From Nitzschia sp. DOCU1 (taxonomy: Eukaryota; Bacillariophyta; Bacillariophyceae; Bacillariales; Bacillariaceae): DNA of 27,447 bases. The notes beneath the pieces are model-generated. The model worked only from the letters and a program-made list of their open reading frames with translations. It searched no databases and was not told where the DNA came from. Position numbers and translations under genes: made by a program. The DNA lies in assembly GCA_951394045.1 (NCBI GenBank), contig CATOAN010000004.1, positions 1 through 27,447 of the forward strand, given 5' to 3'. The stretch's first letter is position 1, and every line of letters begins with the position of its first letter. Positions 17,788 through 27,000 of this stretch are shown here, piece after piece.

Positions 17788-19128
17788 ATGACGAGTCCGT
17801 CTACTACTAGCTCTTCCATTTCCTTGGATCGCAGCAAGCTCTTGACTGTGGTTGCTGTCAAATTGACGGCAGTCTTGTTGGTGGGCTTGTGGAGGCGGCG
17901 TGCCCAAAAGAACGAACGAGACTACCAAGAATTACGTGCTAAAATTCCTCCCCGTTCCATTGCCGAATTTGAACAAATTGCAGTAACCAAAGAACTTGGT
18001 GCCTTGGCCAAGGTGTATTTTCAATACTTTTCCGATGAGGGAACTACATATCAAGCATGTCGAAGCTTTTTTCAATCCTTGCGGTTCTTGCCCACCATTT
18101 TGAAAGGTGACCTTCGTCACATTGATACTTCCCTTGAAATTTTTGGACAAACACTCGAAATTCCCGTCTTGGTAGCTCCCAGTGCCTTTCATGTCCTGGC
18201 GTGTCCCGAAGGAGAAATTGCAACGGCTCGAGGAACAGGTGCCGCCGGTGTCGGATATTGTTACAATTGGATGCTTTCCAGCAAGGCTTACGGGCAGGTC
18301 TTGAAAGAACCGGGCGTCAAATGGTTGCATTTGTACATGTTTGAAGAACGCGATTTAGTTGAAGCCTCCATTCGAGCCGCATTGGCCACCGGAGCTTTTA
18401 GTGCCATTGTATTAACGTGCGATCATCCTCATCAACGTGTCCAAGGACGAATGATGCCCTACTTTACCACGGCAGCCGTTCCTCACGCCAATCCGGATGA
18501 CCCGTTCTTTCCCAATCAAGCCGCCTTGGGCTTTGATGATATTTCTTTACGAGAATTGTTGGATCCTACATCGACCAAACTGCAACGAAAAGCCAATCCA
18601 GGTGGCACCAATAGTTCGCAATTGTCCTGGGACGATGTCCAGTGGATTCAATCTCTCGTTCCACCCGGCACACCCATTGTGGCCAAGGGTATCTTGTCAG
18701 CAGCCGATGCTCGCAAGGCCATGCAAGTAGGTGTGAATGCCATTGTGGTGAGTAATCATGGTGGACGACAATGTGATATTGCTGTATCAGCCATTGAAGC
18801 TTTGCCATTCGTGGTGGATGCCGTGCAAGGAAGAATTCCCGTTTTTTTGGATTCGGGCATTCGGAATTCCGGTGATATTGTCAAGGCCTTGTGTTTAGGA
18901 GCTACCGGAGTCATGTTGGGCCGTCCAGCGTTATGGGCCTTGGCGTGTGGCGGCAGCGAGGCATTGGAACGAATGTTTCGTGTCTTGGCAAGCGATTTAC
19001 AAAATGACTTGCGGAGTTTGGGCGTTTTGAGTATTCGAGACTTGGGTCTACAACACTTGTGGCCACCGGATCGGGAACGCATTGAATCAATAGTGGCAAC
19101 GTGCAAGAAATATGAAATGAAGGAGTAA
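17788..19128 (+). CDS. FMN-dependent 2-hydroxy-acid oxidase (glycolate/lactate oxidase family), membrane-anchored
   Basis: ATG 17788 (TACCATGA) gives 446 residues. The TIM-barrel signature is clear: VLVAPSAFHVLACPEGEIATARG (127-149), HLYMF with Tyr183, LTCDHP with Thr210, VAKGILSAADARKAMQVG with Lys300, VSNHGGRQCD with the catalytic base His324 and Arg327, and DSGIRNSGDIVKALCLGA with GVMLGRPALWA for FMN phosphate. The family oxidises 2-hydroxy acids such as glycolate or L-lactate to 2-oxo acids. Differences from plant glycolate oxidase include Cys after HGGRQ, DSG for DGG, and VYFQYFSDEG where YDYYASG is usual, so the active-site Tyr24 may be replaced or shifted and the substrate is open. Residues about 18-36 form a hydrophobic helix followed by WRRR, pointing to a membrane anchor. 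The C-terminus (EMKE) is no PTS1 peroxisomal signal. Confidence 0.9.
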   Translation: MTSPSTTSSSISLDRSKLLTVVAVKLTAVLLVGLWRRRAQKNERDYQELRAKIPPRSIAEFEQIAVTKELGALAKVYFQYFSDEGTTYQACRSFFQSLRFLPTILKGDLRHIDTSLEIFGQTLEIPVLVAPSAFHVLACPEGEIATARGTGAAGVGYCYNWMLSSKAYGQVLKEPGVKWLHLYMFEERDLVEASIRAALATGAFSAIVLTCDHPHQRVQGRMMPYFTTAAVPHANPDDPFFPNQAALGFDDISLRELLDPTSTKLQRKANPGGTNSSQLSWDDVQWIQSLVPPGTPIVAKGILSAADARKAMQVGVNAIVVSNHGGRQCDIAVSAIEALPFVVDAVQGRIPVFLDSGIRNSGDIVKALCLGATGVMLGRPALWALACGGSEALERMFRVLASDLQNDLRSLGVLSIRDLGLQHLWPPDRERIESIVATCKKYEMKE

Positions 19129-19440
19129 TGAGGAGCAATGGGAATTGTAGCATGCAACTACCGGTAGCAGTATTCTACCTGGGGGCGGTTGTTAGTAGTA
19201 GCTACTTGAGAGGAGCAGGGAGAAACTAGCCCAAGCGTTGAATAGATTTCTGACAATGATCAATAATGCCTGTTGTGTTGCAAAATGAAGAAATGTGAAC
19301 ATAGCTATTACAGCTTTTACTATGAAAAGACAAGAAGGGACCGTGTACTTAGTAACTATCGTCGTCTATTGTACGACACATCCAAGGCAACGCCCACACA
19401 CACAAGATCATCAATTTCCAGGAGCAAAATCTTCAACCCA
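19129..19440. other. Convergent 3' interval with CTACCGGTAG palindrome
   Basis: This gap lies between the ends of the oxidase (+) and methyltransferase (-) genes. CTACCGGTAG is at 19158-19167, followed by GTTAGTAGTAGCTAC (about 19190-19204). No gene is seen. Confidence 0.5.
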
Positions 19441-20403
19441 TCATTCTTCATTTGTCTTTGTGGTTGTCTTCTTCTTTCCAATCATGAAAACAGCCGCATC
19501 TGGGGAATCATTCGGCTGCCATTCATACTCAATAGCAAAGCCTGCTTGCTTCATGTCGTCACGCAAGGTTTCCTTGCTCAATCGAGTATCGATTTGCGGA
19601 ATAATTCCCAACCAACTCACAGCGGGTACCACATGATTGAAAATCAACGATTTGATCAAGGATTGGGCGGCCATGTCTCCGACACAAATGGTCGATGTGA
19701 CAAAGTATCCACCCGGTTCTAGCCAGTTGTGTACTTTGGCGATGACTTGTCGTCGATTGGGCAGCAAATGCAACAAGCTCATAGCCAAGACGACATTTTG
19801 GCTTTCTTTTGGGAGTTCCAATTCATTGACGGAAGCTTTTTGAAATTCGAGTTTTTCGCTCGAGATATTCGCTTCCTGGGCTTTGGTTTTGGCAATCTCC
19901 ACCATTTTACTCGATATATCCGTGGCCAAATAATGGCTCACATTTGAATGTTGAGCATGGTGGATACTGGTACCACCTGTACCACATCCCAGTTCCAACA
20001 CTTTACATGCCATGGAAAAGCAGCGATCTTGTGTGATTTGGAGTTTGGTTTGATAGGTTTCTTGATCTTTAATGGGGCTCTTGGCATAGCCGTCGGCAAA
20101 ACGATCCCATATCTTGGCTGCTTTTGTATCTTGGGCATCCAGAAAAACCTTAGTTGAAGAACTGGTACTGTCGTCGTCGTTGGGAGTTGCCATTGCTGAT
20201 AGGCTGTCTGTTCTTTTCGATGAATTCTTTCTTGATTGAAAATATTGATTGGTAAACAAGGGAGGAGTGGCCGATACCAAAGCCAATGAAGCAGTTGACG
20301 AGAACAAGATGCGATTCGACGACACAACAGATGACGACAGAGACAGGATGCTGCTTAGCGATAAGAGCGACGAAACTTTGCTTCTTCGAAGGCTGATGAA
20401 CAT
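19441..20403 (-). CDS. Class I SAM-dependent methyltransferase with organelle-type presequence
   Basis: ATG 20403 gives 320 residues; the frame is open farther upstream but has no earlier ATG. Residues 1-70 are Ser/Arg/Leu-rich and nearly free of acid (MFISLRRSKVSSLLSLSS), as in mitochondrial or plastid targeting peptides. The core has VLELGCGTGG (135-144, SAM motif I), YLATDISSKMVEIAK (158-172, ribose-binding strand), NVVLAMSLLHLLPN (203-216) and LEPGGYFVTST (228-238). Together with WDRFADGYAKSPIKDQETY before motif I and ICVGDM after the last strand, this resembles small bacterial methyltransferases of the Methyltransf_11/25 type, so bacterial origin is plausible. Substrate is unknown. It converges on the oxidase gene. 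Confidence 0.85.
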   Translation of the reverse strand: MFISLRRSKVSSLLSLSSILSLSSSVVSSNRILFSSTASLALVSATPPLFTNQYFQSRKNSSKRTDSLSAMATPNDDDSTSSSTKVFLDAQDTKAAKIWDRFADGYAKSPIKDQETYQTKLQITQDRCFSMACKVLELGCGTGGTSIHHAQHSNVSHYLATDISSKMVEIAKTKAQEANISSEKLEFQKASVNELELPKESQNVVLAMSLLHLLPNRRQVIAKVHNWLEPGGYFVTSTICVGDMAAQSLIKSLIFNHVVPAVSWLGIIPQIDTRLSKETLRDDMKQAGFAIEYEWQPNDSPDAAVFMIGKKKTTTKTNEE

Positions 20404-20757
20404 GCGTTGATGTCTGCTGCTTTGGTTGTGCGGCGGCTTATGGTACCGCTGCTGGCTTGCTGCTGCTGTTTTGTCGATAATGATAGTGTATGTTCTGTGT
20501 TTGAGCGAGAGACCGTGGAGCTGATAGTCGCAACAAGGGATGGATAAAAATCCGAATAGATACCTGTGACTGTGATGTCGGGAAAGAACTTTCCCCCACA
20601 CCACGAATGGATTTGGATCCAAAAAAGGCTTCGCCGTTGTTCGTCAGTCCTGTACGGGACTCATTCGTGCCACGTTCCCCTAAAACCGTGAAGAAAAGGG
20701 GGTGGGGCCCGGCTTTTCCAACAACGTGGTGTGTAGGAATACGCTATTCTGTAGTGG
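20404..20757. other. Interval upstream of the methyltransferase gene
   Basis: About 350 bp separate the methyltransferase ATG (minus) from the first ATG of the broken gene (plus). No domain-bearing ORF is seen; promoter function for the methyltransferase is the simplest reading. Confidence 0.4.
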
Positions 20758-21547
20758 ATGCCTCCACGAGACTGCCCCTTGGCCAAAAGGGCTCCCCGCA
20801 CTGGGGGATTGAAATTACAAGAAGGGATTTTGTTCAAGTTGACAACAATGATAGCTAGTCCCCAAAATGAAGGGCAAGAAGAAGACCAAGAAGAACAATC
20901 CAAGTCAATCAACCCAGGCAAAGATGGCAATGACAATGACAACAACAACAGCAGCAGCCATCAGCATGACATTGATGTTGGTGATTCTTCTGCTACTGCA
21001 GATAACTCACCCGATGACATCCCTGCAAGTTCAGCTACCATGAAGGATGAACACCGACAAAATGATCATACTATCCCATGTGTCCTGAACACCTTGAGGA
21101 CGTTTGAGGATCTAGCAGGAGGTTATTTTGGTCAAAACTTGCGCAGGTCAAAAGGGGCCGCAGAATATGCCACGGAGACTGGAAAGTTGTGGAGCAGGAG
21201 CTTGTAAAGATGAGGCAGCAGCAGCATCCTGGTAATCCAGTGGAGCAAAAGGAATCTTTTACTGTGACCACACAGGAGTTGGGTATGGTGTTGGAGAAAG
21301 TATTGGATCCCTTCGTGAACTGGATCCAAGAAATCAAAATGATGCAGTTCTATGAAGTGGCGGTTTTCTTGTCTGTATGTCCAAATCCATGGTGAGGCAA
21401 AAAGGACACTCAACTATCTTATTGAAAGTCATGTTGGACCCATTCCTGCACTAAATCCAAAGGTTTGACTTAATGGCATCCTATAACATGATGGCTTTGA
21501 CCGAATGTACTAAACATTCAACTTGGTGCTGTAGTGCACTAGGCTAG
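20758..21547 (+). pseudogene. Broken unrecognised gene with a duplicated DPF-x3-IQ segment
   Basis: A first frame (ATG 20758 or 20848) runs to 21207 with an acidic Gln/Asn/Asp/Ser-rich N-terminus, then TFEDLAGGYFGQNLRRSKG. Homology-like reading passes to a second frame (21189-21395), with VLEKVLDPFVNWIQEIKMM and FYEVAVF. A third frame (from ATG 21377) repeats the segment as LLKVMLDPFLH-stop-IQRFDLM and SYNMMAL, with TAA at 21452-21454 where the first copy has Trp, and ends at TAG 21545. The two segments also match at DNA level over about 30 bp around DPF-x3-IQ. Frame changes and an internal stop suggest decay rather than splicing. Function is unknown. Confidence 0.45.
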
Positions 21548-22197
21548 AAACTGCAGTAGATTGTTTTTGGAAATTGTGAGACTATTTTAAAGTTAGGTCT
21601 ATCGTTGCATCGACTCCATCTTCCCATCTGATCGTGATCACGACTATATATCTTAGTAGACAAAATAGTTGTCAAGAAGGTAAGACATGCCCGTCCCTAA
21701 CTAGTAGTGTTGTGTTTCTTCGTGACTGCTCTAGTTAGTGATGCCTAGCATCCTATGACCTTCTAACATCTATAGCATGACTCTAGGTCCTGACGCCTAG
21801 CGTCAAGACTAGCATCAAGATAGATATAGTCGTCGCCTCGCTCCGACCATATATGTGTGTCGCACTTTCTGTGCGCAAGCGCACCATCCGGCATGCTTGA
21901 CAACGTCACGTGGCCTCTGTGTCCGTCCATCGGCAGTATATATTTGTACGTACGTATGTTAGGCTAGATGCTATGTGTTATAGCTAGTCCTGTTAGTCTA
22001 CATTAGTCCTGTTAGTCCTGTCACGCCGTTTCAGGCATTATCGTGCCTACTGCGACCGTACCTCAAAAAAATATCACCGTACATGAGACCCTGTAGACCT
22101 TAGTACAAAGTCTACGTAACCTGCCCAACACACTACACATCGACACCACATCTCGCGCAATGGCGCATCAGTCAGCAGCATTGGAGCGCGGCGGGAC
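21548..22197. other. Non-coding interval upstream of the MnmG pseudogene
   Basis: About 650 bp without a supported gene. It has short near-repeats (GTGATGCCTAGCATCC, GACGCCTAGCGTC, TTAGTCCTGTTAGTC) and a composite ACGTCACGTGG site at about 21904-21914 (ACGTCA plus CACGTG), a good bZIP/bHLH target sequence. TATATATTTGTACGTACGTATG follows. It may be the old promoter of the MnmG-like gene. Confidence 0.4.
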
Positions 22198-23163
22198 ATG
22201 TTGCATCGGATTTTCTGTGGAAGAGCCTGGCAACAAGGTGCTCTGGTGATGACAATGTTGTGGCTACTAACAAGATCGTCCCAGGCGTTTCAGGCTCACC
22301 TATCCAGACTATCAAGAATAGCTCAAGTGTCATCTGCTGCTCTACGAGTTTATACGACAGATGATCATGTGGACTATGACCTGATTGTGATTCTTGGTGG
22401 GGGCCACATGGGTTGTGATGCGGTGGCCGCATCCGCCCGAACTGGCGCCAGAACGGCTCTTGTCACGCAACGCCGCCTCAATACCATTGGAGAGCTAAGC
22501 TGCAATCCTAGTATTGGAGGCATTGGCAAGGAGCATCTTTTACGTGAGATTGATGCCTTGGATTGACTCATGGGATGAATGGCCGATGAAGGTGGAATCC
22601 ACTATCGACTGTTAAATTGACGCAAGGGACCGGCAGTGCGAGGACCAAGAGCTCAAATGGATCGCGATTTGTACAAGGCTGCCATGCAAAGTGAGTTGCA
22701 CCAAGTCCCCAATTTGTACCTAGTGTAAGGGAGTGCCCAGGATTTGCTTTTGGACAAATCTGTCGGCAATAACAATCTCGAGTCCATGGCTCCCATGGAA
22801 GCCACCAATCAGGTCCCGGCCCATAATCGTCAGGCTCGCATTCGGGGTGTTGTCGTGCAAAAAGCAGATGGGTCTAGTCAAGAAATATCCGCTCGAGCCG
22901 TTGTTATAACCACAGGAACCTTTCTGAGAGGTGTCCTCATGATTGGCCATGAACGATACAGCGGCGGGAGGCGTTTACGAGATTCCGAACAAGTCGAACC
23001 ACCTTCCGTCGGACTGGCCCAAATGCTAGCCAAGCACAATTTTGCCTTGGGACGCCTCAAGACGGGGACGCCCGCGCAATGTAGAACTAGAGAAATGGTC
23101 AGGGAATATATCATGATTGCTTCTTCTTCCTTTCTGTGCTCTAGTAGTAGAGCAACTCCATAG
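22198..23163 (+). pseudogene. MnmG/GidA (MTO1)-like tRNA-modification gene, degraded and truncated
   Basis: MnmG, with MnmE, installs the carboxymethylaminomethyl group on wobble uridine of organellar and bacterial tRNAs, using FAD. ATG 22198 starts a presequence ([19 protein letters not shown], signal-peptide- and AF-like), then [16 protein letters not shown] (FAD-binding), [20 protein letters not shown] and LLREIDALD. The same frame continues through stops at 22564-22566, 22576-22578, 22618-22620 (all TGA) and 22726-22728 (TAA), with clear family sequence between them: [17 protein letters not shown], then [29 protein letters not shown] and [10 protein letters not shown]. No frameshift is seen. 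Family similarity ends near 23080 and the frame stops at TAG 23161. The second half of the about 630-residue protein is missing. This is a pseudogene, possibly of a plastid or mitochondrial copy. Confidence 0.85.
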
Positions 23164-23498
23164 CCATCGTTAGATCCGGCTTAGTAGTCTAATAGGCAGC
23201 TATGATACTATAAAATGGTCGTCCATGAATTCAATGAATGACGACGCTAAATATGGTAGTATTTTACTTTTGCTAAGGTTCGGGGTTGAGAACGAAGGAT
23301 GCCGAGCTAACGCATAGTCACAACTCTTCTTTTAGCTACTGGGTCTCATTTTTAGGAGTGTAGCCATCAGGAAAGGGAAAATATTGGGGTCACCAAATCT
23401 ATGCCCTATTTCCCCCTTTGATATAGCCATTTTCCCCCTTCACCATGAACAATTTTCCCCTTTTTTAATGCACACATACCATACATACTGTCGTTGCC
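23164..23498. other. Non-coding interval after the MnmG pseudogene
   Basis: This stretch is AT-leaning, with repeated TTTCCCC motifs near 23407-23460. No trace of the missing MnmG C-terminal half was recognised. Confidence 0.4.
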
Positions 23499-23597
23499 AT
23501 TCACTATTGGACCATCCCCATTCACAATTTAACATTTATCCTTTCACTATTGGAACATCCCCATGCATAATTTAACATTTATCCCTTCATTATTGGC
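23499..23597 (+). repeat. 43-bp tandem repeat, about 2.3 copies
   Basis: TCACTATTGG (or TCATTATTGG) recurs at 23501, 23544 and 23587, each time after a TTTAACATTTATCC-type tail where complete. The period is 43 bp with a few substitutions. Confidence 0.8.
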
Positions 23598-23762
23598 ACT
23601 CCCCGAACCCTAAGGATTGACCCACCATTTGGAATAGAGAATTCTGTACCAAAAAGAGCCCAATGACCTTTATATAATTGGTCCCTAAGTTATTAATGCC
23701 GAGCCATAATTCAACCACTGTATCCCAAAAAGGACAACCTAGGGATACAGTGCATGTTTCGC

Positions 23763-24024
23763 TATGCAGGGCAGAAAGGCGGAGTAGAGGGGACAACGGG
23801 GACTGCCGCACAAAAAGGGTGATCTAAGGAGACAGTGGTTATTGTCACTATGCTGGGCAGAAAGGCATAGTAGAGGATACAACGGGGAATGCCACACAAA
23901 AAAGGCAAAGTAGAGGGTACAACAAGGCCTGCCGCACAAAAAGGACGATCTATGGAGACAGCGATTATCATCGCTATGCCGGGCAGAAAGGCACAGTCCA
24001 GGTTACAACGGGGAATGCCACGCA
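23763..24024 (+). repeat. Degenerate tandem repeat, 86-bp and 126-bp units
   Basis: TATGC(A/T/C)GGGCAGAAAGGC starts units at 23763, 23849 and 23975. The second unit is 40 bp longer because AGTAGAGG(G/A)TACAAC...GCC(G/A)CACAAAAA is internally duplicated. The third unit runs directly into the 182-bp satellite. Confidence 0.75.
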
Positions 24025-27000
24025 ACTCTTTCAAACCATTCTCCACCAATATCTGTCAGATCCTGCTAGAACCTGGATGTAATGTTGATGCATTCATTGA
24101 CAAAGACTGGGACCAACTCCTGCATGGATCCCAGGTTCGGCCGTGGAGCTGTGGTAGTTAGTCTTGGTCCTGCGCGTCATGTCGCGTAGGAACTACTCCA
24201 AAGAGCACTCTTTCAAACCATTCTCCACCAATATCCGTCAGATCCTGCTAGAACCTGGATGTAATGTTGATGCATTCATTGACAAAGACTGGGACCAACT
24301 CCTGCATAGATCCCAGGTTCGGCCGTGGAGCTGTGGTAGTTAGTCTTGGTCCTGCGCGTCATGTCGCGTAGGAACTGCTCCAAAGAGCAGTCTTTCAAAC
24401 CATTCTCCACCAATATCCGTCAGATCCTGCTAGAACCTGGATGTAATGTTGATGCATTCATTGACAAAGACTGGGACCAACTCCTGCATAGATCCGAGGT
24501 TCGGCCGTGGAACTGCTGTAGCTAGTCTTGCGCCGGCACGTCATGCCGCGTAGGAACTGCTCCAAAGAGCACTCTTTCAAACCATTCTCCATCAATATCT
24601 GTCAGATCGTGCTAGAACCTGGATATAATGTTGATGCATTCATTGACAAAGACTGGGACCAACTCCTGCATGGATCCCAGGTTCGGCCGTGGAGCTGTGG
24701 TAGTTAGTCTTGGTCCTGCGCGTCATGTCGCGTAGGAACTGCTCCAAAGAGCAGTCTTTCAAACCATTCTCCACCAATATCCGTCAGATCCTGCTAGAAC
24801 CTGGATGTAATGTTGATGCATTCATTGACAAAGACTGGGACCAACTCCTGCATAGATCCGAGGTTCGGCCGTGGAACTGCTGTAGCTAGTCTTGCGCCGG
24901 CACGTCATGTCGCGTAGGAACTGCTCCAAAGAGCAGTCTTTCAAACCATTCTCCACCAATATCCGTCAGATCCTGCTAGAACCTGGATGTAATGTTGATG
25001 CATTCATTGACAAAGACTGGGACCAACTCCTGCATAGATCCGAGGTTCGGCCGTGGAACTGCTGTAGCTAGTCTTGCGCCGGCACGTCATGTCGCGTAGG
25101 AACTGCTCCAAAGAGCACTCTTTCAAACCATTCTCCATCAATATCTGTCAGATCGTGCTAGAACCTGGATGTAATGTTGATGCATTCATTGACAAAGACT
25201 GGGACCAACTCCTGCATGGATCCCAGGTTCGGCCGTGGAGCTGTGGTAGTTAGTCTTGGTCCTGCGCGTAGGAACTGCTCCAAAGAGCAGTCTTTCAAAC
25301 CATTCTCCACCAATATCCGTCAGATCCTGCTAGAACCTGGATGTAATGTTGATGCATTCATTGACAAAGACTGGGACCAACTCCTGCATAGATCCGAGGT
25401 TCGGCCGTGGAACTGCTGTAGCTAGTCTTGCGCCGGCACGTCATGTCGCGTAGGAACTGCTCCAAAGAGCACTCTTTCAAACCATTCTCCATCAATATCT
25501 GTCAGATCGTGCTAGAACCTGGATGTAATGTTGATGCATTCATTGACAAAGACTGGGACCAACTCCTGCATGGATCCCAGGTTCGGCCGTGGAGCTGTGG
25601 TAGTTAGTCTTGGTCCTGCGCGTAGGAACTGCTCCAAAGAGCAGTCTTTCAAACCATTCTCCACCAATATCCGTCAGATCCTGCTAGAACCTGGATGTAA
25701 TGTTGATGCATTCATTGACAAAGACTGGGACCAACTCCTGCATAGATCCGAGGTTCGGCCGTGGAACTGCTGTAGCTAGTCTTGCGCCGGCACGTCATGT
25801 CGCGTAGGAACTGCTCCAAAGAGCACTCTTTCAAACCATTCTCCATCAATATCTGTCAGATCGTGCTAGAACCTGGATGTAATGTTGATGCATTCATTGA
25901 CAAAGACTGGGACCAACTCCTGCATAGATCCGAGGTTCGGCCGTGGAGCTGTGGTAGTTAGTCTTGGTCCTGCGCGTCATGTCGCGTAGGAACTGCTCCA
26001 AAGAGCAGTCTTTCAAACCATTCTCCACCAATATCCGTCAGATCCTGCTAGAACCTGGATGTAATGTTGATGCATTCATTGACAAAGACTGGGACCAACT
26101 CCTGCATAGATCCGAGGTTCGGCCGTGGAACTGCTGTAGCTAGTCTTGCGCCGGCACGTCATGTCGCGTAGGAACTGCTCCAAAGAGCAGTCTTTCAAAC
26201 CATTCTCCACCAATATCCGTCAGATCCTGCTAGAACCTGGATGTAATGTTGATGCATTCATTGACAAAGACTGGGACCAACTCCTGCATAGATCCGAGGT
26301 TCGGCCGTGGAACTGCTGTAGCTAGTCTTGCGCCGGCACGACATGTCGCGTAGGAACTGCTCCAAAGAGCAGTCTTTCAAACCATTCTCCACCAATATCC
26401 GTCAGATCCTGCTAGAACCTGGATGTAATGTTGATGCATTCATTGACAAAGACTGGGACCAACTCCTGCATGGATCCCAGGTTCGGCCGTGGAGCTGTGG
26501 TAGTTAGTCTTGGTCCTGCGCGTCATGTCGCGTAGGAACTACTCCAAAGAGCACTCTTTCAAACCATTCTCCACCAATATCCGTCAGATCCTGCTAGAAC
26601 CTGGATGTAATGTTGATGCATTCATTGACAAAGACTGGGACCAACTCCTGCATAGATCCCAGGTTCGGCCGTGGAGCTGTGGTAGTTAGTCTTGGTCCTG
26701 CGCGTCATGTCGCGTAGGAACTGCTCCAAAGAGCAGTCTTTCAAACCATTCTCCACCAATATCCGTCAGATCCTGCTAGAACCTGGATGTAATGTTGATG
26801 CATTCATTGACAAAGACTGGGACCAACTCCTGCATAGATCCGAGGTTCGGCCGTGGAACTGCTGTAGCTAGTCTTGCGCCGGCACGTCATGCCGCGTAGG
26901 AACTGCTCCAAAGAGCACTCTTTCAAACCATTCTCCATCAATATCTGTCAGATCGTGCTAGAACCTGGATATAATGTTGATGCATTCATTGACAAAGACT

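Noticed and set aside
22564..22728. In-frame TGA/TAA codons as recoding or selenocysteine
   Set aside because: Four stops of two kinds occur within 165 bp, and the gene is also missing its second half; decay is simpler.
25174..25779. Two identical 83-codon ORFs in the satellite
   Set aside because: They come from the duplicated 354-bp dimer; the 182-bp monomer is not a multiple of 3, so no frame is kept along the array.
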